A stretch of 64,000 nt of DNA from Rhodosorus marinus (lineage: Eukaryota > Rhodophyta > Stylonematophyceae > Stylonematales > Stylonemataceae). This document shows positions 56,538 through 64,000 of this stretch, piece after piece. The stretch spans positions 558,001-622,000 of the forward strand of contig JAMWBK010000013.1 in NCBI GenBank assembly GCA_029953675.1, in the 5' to 3' direction. The position numbers and the translations under genes are program-made. The notes under the pieces were generated by a model. That model was given only the letters and a program-made list of their open reading frames with translations, was not told the origin of the DNA and searched no databases. Position 1 is the first letter of the stretch; every line of letters starts with the position of its first letter.

Positions 56538-57661
56538 CCGTTTAAAGTAATACAACGCCTCCTTTTTTTTGTTTCGGCTTTTGCCTGCAACCACCTAACT
56601 CCGAGCTTCTCTGCAGAGCATGACCTTGACCATGGTCGCATGTTCTGCTGCCTGAACTTCTCTTTTTGGAAGGAGGGAGCACCATCTAGACAGCCGCGTG
56701 AATACGACCCTTTTGAGGGGAAGCAGCGGAATCAAATACCTCCTGAATAAGAGGGAAAAGCTAGCCAGAGACGCATCAGAAATCAAACTCTTCGTTGTGC
56801 GGGCAGGTTGTAGAGCAACTCCATTTCCGAGCCTCTGTAGACTTTGAAAGGCTAGTCGAAGAGATGCCAAGTCCACCCTGCGCTGACTAGCTGCGTGTTC
56901 CCGAGACAGAGCGTCATGGTCAGCAGAAGAGAAGGACCCAACCCCGAGTACATAGAGCAGTATCTTTTCGCTCTACAGGAGCTACGCAAGCAGCTTTCTC
57001 CGCCGCAGTTGCAGCAAACTTTGCTTCCCTTCCAGTCCCGCTGCTGCTGCCCCCAAGGGATTCCGCACCGCATGAAAAACAAAAACGCCAACCAGTCGGT
57101 CGGATCGGAAAACGTGGAATACCCAAAAATCGCTAGGTTGACCTTTAGATCGCGAGGCCTACTGATAACGCATTATCGAGTCAAACAAGAGCCAACTCAC
57201 CGCAAGTCAATCAGACCGAGCTGCTGAAAAATTTGTCGAAGAGCTCAGAAGCATTCGCGTACTACTCTCCACAGAGAGAGTAGCACACCAGCGATTTGTA
57301 GTACATTTTAAACCAACCCTGAAGAGAACTTTTTCGTCCTATCTACGACCGTAGAGCTGAGATGTTCGGAATGAGAGGGTAGGATCGGTTGTATGCTGAG
57401 TAAAGTTCTGGGGGACAGACATGCCTTTGGATTGAACGGAATGGAATGAGTTGTTTTTTTCTTGTATTTGTATTTACGTTCATAGGAGAATGGGAGCTGT
57501 AGGATTCTCGGTAGCATCTGCAGACTGAAAGGGGGGCAGAGAAGCCTTGAGTTGACTTGGGTGTGGATTTATATTTTCGAGCTGAGCTGGAGGCAGGAGG
57601 CAGGCGGCGGGTTGTTCTGTTTTGGGAGGGGTTTTGGATCTTGGGATAGGCTTGATTTGGA
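56538..57661. other. intergenic; one small open frame, G/T-rich leader at end
   Basis: A plus-strand frame from an ATG at 56916 to 57227 (103 codons) has a plausible opening (GPNPEYIEQYLFALQELRK) but no known domain; low confidence as a gene. The last 200 bases before the PRELI gene are G/T-rich. Confidence 0.35.
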
Positions 57662-58293
57662 ATGGTGAAGAGGCTATTTCAAGAGTATGTTTATCAACAT
57701 CCGTGGGCGGTAGTAACGGAGGCGACATGGTTGAAATATCCCAACCCGTTTTGTCCGCATGTTTTGGATGTGGACGTGATAAGTCGCAGGGTCGATGATA
57801 ATGATGGGTTTCTTAAGACCAGGCGACTTTTTACCGCGACGAGCCCAGTTCCCAGAGGACTGAGGTGGCTTATGAATAGCGATGTCGCCTATGCCGTGGA
57901 GGATTCAGTGGTTGACCCCGTGAAACAGCGAATGGAACTCAACCTCCGTTCATTGACTTTTGGGGATATCGTAGAGTACGCAGCCACCTTTCCCATCGAG
58001 CATTGCGTTTGCGTCTAAAACCCCAGAAAGCTCAACGGAATTTGACTCGCCTTTTTTTCCCACTCTCTAGGATGAGGGAAACATCTACATTTGAACCGCA
58101 CCCTGAGAACTCAGAATGGACTCTTTTGAAGCAGCATTGGTCATGTGAATGGAAAGTTTCGACCGCCTTTGTGTCATCGCTGGAGAAGCTTTCGGTACAG
58201 AGATTTTTGAGCTCTGTGGCTAATGGTCGCCTGGCTGTCAAGCAGCTATGTCAAGACATCGAGCAGAATGAAACTCCAAATCATGTTTCTTGA
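57662..58293 (+). CDS. PRELI/UPS (MSF1-like) lipid-transfer protein (two exons)
   Basis: Exon 1 (57662-57975) and exon 2 (58071-58293) join in phase 2, giving about 178 residues, a whole PRELI/MSF1 domain and little else. Landmarks: YQHPWAVVTEATWLKYPNP at the start, VDVISRRVDDNDGFLKTRRLF, VEDSVVDP, then FGDIVE spliced to TFEPHPENSEWTLLKQ and a C-terminal helix. Family members (Ups1, PRELID, SLMO) sit in the mitochondrial intermembrane space with Mdm35/TRIAP1 and carry phosphatidic acid or phosphatidylserine between membranes. Which lipid is moved cannot be read from sequence alone; the PHPE motif recalls the SLMO/Ups2 side. No presequence is needed. The G/T-rich leader precedes the ATG. Confidence 0.9.
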
Positions 58294-58985
58294 CAAGAAT
58301 CCCCCTGAGCCGTCCAGCCTCTTCATGTGTTAATAGTAAACCCCTAATTTTGCAATTTACCATCAACTTCCGTGACCCCACCTACCATTCTTTAGGCTTT
58401 ATCCTCCCTTGCCCTTTCCAAGGTCGCATCTACTTGCCAGTTGTATGAGGATAAGTTCTCCATCCGGTCGTAGGATTTGGAAAGTCCCCGTCCCCACTTC
58501 TATATAAGTCCAGCATGTGCTCATTCCAAGTTTGTATCTCACAACAGGCGAATTCCTTCACAACCAGAAGTGTCGAGCAAATGGAAATCAATGAGGACCC
58601 AGGAGTAGCACCCGTGCTGAAGAGAACCAATCTTGTTCTGAAAGCGACACCATGCCTACAAGGACCGACGTTCCAAGGACCTTCTATGCTTGGGTAGAAT
58701 ATTTCAATCTTTAGTATACGACTCGGTGATTACTTAGCTGGGACTATTGTACAATTTGCGGATGGCTTGGCCTCTGCGTCCCAAATCAAAGGCGAAGCTG
58801 CAGTCTGTGCGTTAACGATCGGAAAATTGGGCAACGTGCTGGCTAGGTATCGGCGGAACCGTTTTCCACGCGCACAGACCGATCCATTTGTCACTCACCC
58901 TGGCCTTGTCCAATTATAAACTTCATAACAACCGGGTCAGTGCTCTCCCTTAGGAGTGCAAAGGTCTCTGTTCACGTAGATATGT
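58294..58985. other. intergenic; TATA-like element and short open frame
   Basis: TATATAAG at 58501-58508 lies just upstream of a 60-codon plus-strand frame (58515-58697) with no known motif. It may be a promoter for a small transcript, or chance. Confidence 0.35.
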
Positions 58986-61602
58986 TCAGCCTATGGTCTG
59001 GCGTTGTCGCCTCTTCAGATTCGTCTTGTGCTTTTCATTGCCTTGCTCTGCAGGTTTCGCGTCTTTCCGGTCCTGACCATTGACAAGTGGACTCTCACCC
59101 TCGTCATTGCTGTCGTGGAACAGCTTTCGTCTCTATACTCGAAACAAAGGAAAAACAACTCGTTAGCACTGGGCATCAGAGCGCTGTCTCAATCTAGGAA
59201 ACCGTAGAACTTACCACCTTGACTTCGCTGTATCTGCGCTTCTTGGCGCTCAACATCTCATTCGACGGATCTTCAATATCTTCAATACCTAGAACACCTC
59301 TTCGGACGGTTTGGTTTCTCCAATACTCTAGTACCGGCATAATCACACGCCCGCTCCTGCTAGTCCGTACTCCGGCCCGTTTCAGTAGGGATGAATCCGA
59401 GATCAGCTCTGATTCTTGCTTTTGGGGAAGCGTTTCCTCTGTGCACATTTTCCGATCCGATCTCTTTCTGCTCCTAGAAACTCCTCCAGAAGAAAGCTCC
59501 GAACCTTTGGAGAGTTTCGCGTGTGCTTCCGAGCTGGGAGCGTTGTCTATGCACGCGTTTCCTGCGCGTAAGGATTCGCGGCGGTGGTTCCGCGGACCAG
59601 GGAGATAGTAAACCGAGTAATCAATCCTCGTCCTCAAGCGCTCTAGTTCGCGGTTCCCGCTCCTTCGACTGCGCTTAGGCGGTGACTCTCTAGGCGCTGA
59701 TTTCACCTTCTGCATGGAAATCTTGCTGTCTTGGGTTTTCACTGAGCTCGTTCCTTCACTCGGTTTGAAACTAATCTTATCGACAACAGCTAGCTTTGGG
59801 GGAGTTGGCAAGGCATCAGCTGTCCTCTTTTGCTCCCCTGGAGTATCCGCATTGTCGAGCACCTCCCGGATATTCTTGTTGTCCTCTACGCTCATGGCAT
59901 GAGTAAGCCCTTCTTCAATTTCCACTGTGGACTGGTGCGATGAACTCGGCAAGAGAGTACGTTTCCTCGAGACCCCCTCAATTCCAGGAGAACCATCCTT
60001 TCGGGAAGAATGTTTTCCCCCAGAACCTTTCCCAACAGACGTGGACGTTTCAGTGGCATTGTCTACGGATTGGTCTCCACGATTGCCTGTCGCCAATGTC
60101 TTTCGAGAGTAACTACCTGCGGGATTGATACCAGTCGCAGCCTCAGGACTCACCAACAGCTGTGTTCTGTTCCTCCCTCGTCGGGGTCTGAGCTTAGCCC
60201 GAGGTTCAATATCCTGTTCCCGAGTCATGACTCCAGTGGGTCCAGTTTTCGCCGACCCAGAAGCGGCTGAATTGGTTCCAGTCTCCACTTCCAAAACTGG
60301 AGCAATCTGAGAAACCCTCTTACGCCCGCGAGAGGCTGCACCCGCTACCATCGGTACAAGAACGGGCCCATTGCTCGCGCGTTCCTTGCTCACTTCAGCG
60401 ATTGCGACTCCGACAGACAGGGCATCAACTGCCTTCACCTCTTCATCGTCATCCTGCGTACTCGACCCTCCGTCTCGAGCCGGGCTCTTCGCAGTCAACG
60501 GCATGGAATTGATCTCAACACCGGGAGCCTGATCATCCGTGATCAGTCCGTTGTCGTCAAGTGCTACATAGGTTGGCGCGCTGTATGATGAGTTCGCACT
60601 GTCGTGCACTTTCAATTTTAAAGTCTCGTTCTCGTTTCTTGACGCGTCAGCATCCTTCTTTGAAATTTGGGAACTTCTCCTACTATTCGCACTTGAGCCC
60701 TTGCCTGAAACCCCATTGGTTTTTGACATACTATTGGTTACGTCCTCGGCATTAAGGGGTTGGGACTCAAGGGGATGTGCTAGGCCCTCTTTCCTTGCTC
60801 GGGTATCGGGGACGGGCTCCTCAATCCCTGCTGGTACTGTAGACAAACACTTCACTTCGGGGGTAGGAGGACTACCGTCGGCATGCTCGGGGCGGTTAAG
60901 AATGTCAAGATGATCCGCAATGTTTACAATTTGGTGTGGTTGAGCCTCACAACCAACCTCCCTGGTTCGTGGTGTGAACGGCTCAGAAATCACTGGCGAG
61001 CTGGTAGGCACAGGTTGGCTGAACATTTCATCGTGATCTTGTTCCACAAACTCCAAGGTATTGGGCAACTTTGGAACTGCTGTTGTAACAGTTTTCGTTA
61101 CTTGTGCAGCCGGCTTCTCTCTATGAGGATTCCAACATAAAAGCCACACGTGAACATGATTAATCAGCGATCTCATGACAAGCCCATAACTCGATTCCAG
61201 CTGATCGAGCGGGTAGGTTCAGAATTGTCGTCGACAGGTAGCTTACCGTGTGTCTGTGGATTCTTGCTTCCAGGAAAACGCCATGTCCATGACAATCCGC
61301 TTCCATCCGTCATTGAAACCCTGTCTAAACAGCTCCATGACCTCCGAGGAAACACCTGAAGCCTTTGCAGCCTTTTCATCACAAGGTCCTACAAGTACAT
61401 AACAAGATCCCCGTTTCGTGATCACCTCTCGGGGCGACAACCTCCTCACGATGGGACTCGATTGCCAGGGCTCCTGATCCAACACGCCACGCTCAACCTC
61501 CCTCCTGCCCCGCACTAACACCTTCACACGGTCTCGATTGTACCGCAGGAACACATACCATTCCCTAAGGTAAACTTTCTCATCGTCCCGCTCTTCCTCC
61601 AT
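58986..61602 (-). CDS. KNL2: KNL2/M18BP1-like centromere protein: SANTA domain plus CENPC-k motif (three exons)
   Basis: Exons 61602-61247, 61120-59215 and 59132-58986 join in phase (802 residues). Residues about 10-115 fit a SANTA domain: VYLREWYVFL, WQSSPIVRRLSPREV, GSCYVLVGP and a late FRQGFNDGWKRIV. A long disordered Ser/Lys-rich middle follows, then near residue 700 the CENPC-k motif RTSRSGRVIMPVLEYWRNQ, close to the CENP-C consensus (R..S-R......LEYWR). A basic tail follows. SANTA plus CENPC-k is the plant and non-mammalian KNL2/M18BP1 arrangement; these proteins bind CENP-A nucleosomes through CENPC-k and help load CENP-A at centromeres. No Myb/SANT domain is seen, which also matches plant KNL2. 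Confidence 0.85.
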
Positions 61603-62927
61603 CACGGCATATTTCCATCAGCACCAAAATCTCCTTCACACCAAGAACAGACTCACCTTCGCTTCAGGGATCGAGCCAAAAATATCCGCAACACAAAACA
61701 AAACCAAAAGCCCTAGCTTGAGGTTGTTACAACCCCTCCCCCCCGCCCACCTCCCCCACCAGTCCTTGCTTCCTCCCTATCAATCCCAGCTCTTAACGAC
61801 AATAATACTTTCACGGCATGACGTCGCAACTCCAACAAAAAAAATCCAAAAAAGTGTTCAATTTATTTGATAAGAAGATAAATCTGAGAATGGAGTTCAA
61901 CGTCACGACGTATGCACTTTAGCGTCTTACATCGAGACGTCTTAACCTGCTTCTGTTTAGGGAAAATAGGACTCGATATTCTTTCAACAAAACAATATAT
62001 ATCCGTTGAGATTTATTTGGCCAATGTTCAGCAGCAGCATATCTGAGACGGAAAAGGCATTGGATTTGTAGAGATTCTATCCCGTGTGGAAAAAAATTGC
62101 AAATGGGTTGAAATTTTGTGGCAATTATTTCTGGATTTGAGAAAATTGCAAATCTTGAGGTGATACGGTAAGGGGGTTCATGCTTTCCCACTTCGTTGGG
62201 AAGTCCGGATTGATCGGTTCGATCACTCCAGCAGTTAAGCAGTAGCGTGGCTGGTGGAGAGGAAACATGGCTTGACGCCGGAGCTGTGACAAATGCTCTC
62301 AGAGATTTCAGAGGTTTTCTTTTGCAGTGAATGCTCTGCCGAGCATTGGCATGGCTTAAAACCGAGCTGATATTCAGAACCTAGACATATTCTACATTTT
62401 TGGTGAACGACGGAAGACTGAGCTGACAGAGGATGAAACAAGTGCATCCAGATGCTTTGGACTGAAATCAACCGACCGGGACTTCTTGAAAGCTCTGCGT
62501 GTTGAACTGACATTCAATACAGCCAGGTTGTTCCTACTAATCGCAAGTCTGCTCGACCTTGACGCGAGACAGATTTACCTGAGGTCAGCCCAGTGCCATG
62601 CGGTCCGTTAGTGTCTACAGCTTTGTGACACGTCGGGTACAATAAAACTCCGAAGGTCGATGAGCAGTTGCAACAGGACCGTAAAGCGCTTTTTCCAAGG
62701 ACGGAGCCGAGGGGAAACTGCAAACTTTCAGACTCTATTTCTGAACACGGTGGAGACCGAGCTGAAGTTTCTTCTCGTTGATGTCTGTCTTCATAAACCC
62801 CCTGTGAGAGTGGGGAGCTTTCGAATCCAGATGATGTGCTTGCAGGCAACACGAGACACGAGCAAGCGCAGGCCGGAAAGGCTAAGCCAATGTCGTTGAC
62901 AAGACCGAAGCAGCCCCCGGTACATCT
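61603..62927. other. intergenic; strand-skewed leader then nothing certain
   Basis: 61603-61860 is C-rich on the plus strand, that is G/T-rich on the coding strand of the KNL2-like gene; a TATATAT element is at about 61995. Reverse-strand frames at 62852-62514 and 62513-62235 are open but show no recognised motif; they could include downstream exons of the PCI-like gene. Confidence 0.4.
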
Positions 62928-63371
62928 TCAGGCTTCAGAGTTGTCCACATTCACCACAACAAACCACAAGTGTGCACATTGAGACCAATTCTGGTTGTGG
63001 AGCAGTAGAGCAGCAAACGCCTTATCTAGCTCACTCAAGCACGTGGTTCTGGCTTCCTCCGGTGCATCGAGTCGATATTTACCGAGAAACAGCCCGTACA
63101 ATCGTGCTACTGAAGAAGACCTCGTAACGGTAGGAAACGGTAGCCAGTTCAAAAGCTCGACAGCAATGAGGACCCGCGCAATATTGAAATGTCTGCGGGG
63201 GACCGCACACATAGCAGACAGCCCCGAGCGCACACCGATCCGCTCTCTACACAAACCGCGCACGACCAAAGTAGAGCTGATGTCTCCAAAGCGCTTCTGT
63301 TGTGCACTCCCCAAAGACGGCTGTTCACTTCTACAGCGTGCCGACGCAACACTGAACCAGCTCCCGAACAA
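62928..63371 (-). CDS. partial gene, possibly PCI-domain (PCID2/Thp1/CSN12-like)
   Basis: An open stretch of about 147 codons with a coding-like composition and no ATG at its head, so it is probably an internal exon or two. It contains RLYGLFLGKYRLDAPEEA, then LSELDKAFAALLLHNQNWSQ, which resembles the helix pair before the winged helix in PCID2/CSN12 proteins (tyrosine-rich helix, then a leucine-rich helix followed by S..N). Those are TREX-2 or COP9-like scaffolds acting in mRNA export. I could not find flanking exons. The assignment is a weak pattern match. Confidence 0.3.
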   Translation of the reverse strand: MFGSWFSVASARCRSEQPSLGSAQQKRFGDISSTLVVRGLCRERIGVRSGLSAMCAVPRRHFNIARVLIAVELLNWLPFPTVTRSSSVARLYGLFLGKYRLDAPEEARTTCLSELDKAFAALLLHNQNWSQCAHLWFVVVNVDNSEA

Positions 63372-64000
63372 AATTCAAGAGCATTTGAGCGTCACACATT
63401 AAAGACTGAAATTCAGCATATATCTTCACATAAATTTCAAAAAAACAGCTACCAACCACAAATAGACTGAAATATTACATGACGCTAATAGAACAGCTTA
63501 CCTCGTGCACAGCACTTCCTCGATCGTGAGGGAATTGCTGTCGAGTTGCTATATAAGGATGAGATCGGTAATCGAAAATAAAAGAAATGTTTTGTTGGTT
63601 TTGGACCGATGAATTACTTTGATCCACAAGAAGAGAAGTTGGGGACCAACTTGGAGCTCCGATTCGCTTACCTGTTCATGTTTTTGTTTTTTTTAAGTTC
63701 GAACATTGACAAAATAGTATAAATTACATGTTTTGAAGTTTTTTAAATTTTTTTGGGAAGGTGGGGATAGGAATCAACGATCGTCGATGGGGGGGTTTGA
63801 AACGGGGTTTTCCAGCGCAAAAAGAGGAAAAAAAGAAAACGTATCATTAAAACAAAATTGTCCTGCCCTTGGAAGAGCTATCCTGCTGTGCTGCCGGGAA
63901 ATCTAGATCTGGTTTTGCCCAAGTGGGATTTCTTATTGGGTATCCGCAGGAAAGGTGGCCGGACCTAGGGGGCAAAAAAATAAAAAATTTCCGCGATCCC
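63372..64000. other. right edge; no gene seen
   Basis: AT-rich with a TATATAAGG element at about 63551 and homopolymer runs. If the PCI-like frame is real, its upstream exons or promoter may lie here. Confidence 0.4.

Overview
This is a nuclear fragment of a eukaryote. Most genes are cut by short GT-AG introns (roughly 47 to 200 bases), the two strands are used about equally, there are no operons, and the products are typically eukaryotic: the spliceosomal helicase Aquarius, a COMPASS subunit of the Ash2 type, an ESCRT-III subunit, a phosphoinositide phospholipase C and a KNL2-type kinetochore protein. A plant/cyanobacterial-type D-ribulose kinase and two short-chain dehydrogenase-like proteins whose leaders look like red-algal plastid transit peptides (Phe next to the start Met) suggest a photosynthetic protist. 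A red alga or red-lineage microalga is my best guess, not a proof.

Layout. 0.2-6 kb: a small J-domain protein, the last exon of an unresolved gene, an 81-bp tandem repeat, and two tandem YeeZ-like NAD-binding paralogues flanking a broken-looking reverse-strand locus. 6-10 kb: no gene. 10-15.4 kb: a seven-blade WD40 protein, a membrane-anchored histidine phosphatase, and an eight-exon WD40-like protein of the plant AT1G36070 / fission yeast SPAC2A9.03 type. 17.5-25.3 kb: a coiled-coil hypothetical protein and a complete 20-exon Aquarius gene. 26.5-28.8 kb: a small basic protein with a mitochondrial-type leader and a membrane-anchored cyclophilin. 28.8-33.7 kb: gene-poor, homopolymer-rich DNA. 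33.7-41 kb: a C2H2 zinc-finger protein, then divergently transcribed phospholipase C and choline/ethanolamine kinase, with TATA boxes and a CCAAT array between them. 41.4-49.2 kb: Ash2-like protein with tandemly duplicated Lys/Ser exons, a ribulose kinase and an Alba-domain RNA/DNA-binding protein. 52.6-64 kb: oxalate-CoA ligase-like enzyme, SNF7/CHMP4, PRELI/UPS lipid-transfer protein, KNL2-like centromere protein, and a possible PCI-domain fragment.

Exon structures below were built by hand from GT-AG sites, reading-frame phase and remembered family conservation. The Aquarius, phospholipase C, WD40-like, Ash2, Alba, SNF7, PRELI, KNL2 and both SDR models close in phase throughout. A recurrent architectural feature is a 200-400-base G/T-rich (C-poor) stretch on the coding strand just before the ATG of many genes; in the two clearest cases it starts just downstream of a TATA box, so it is probably the transcribed leader. 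Lipid genes recur (phospholipase C, choline kinase, PRELI, oxalyl/acyl-CoA ligase), but nothing in the sequence ties them into one system except the divergent phospholipase C/choline kinase pair.
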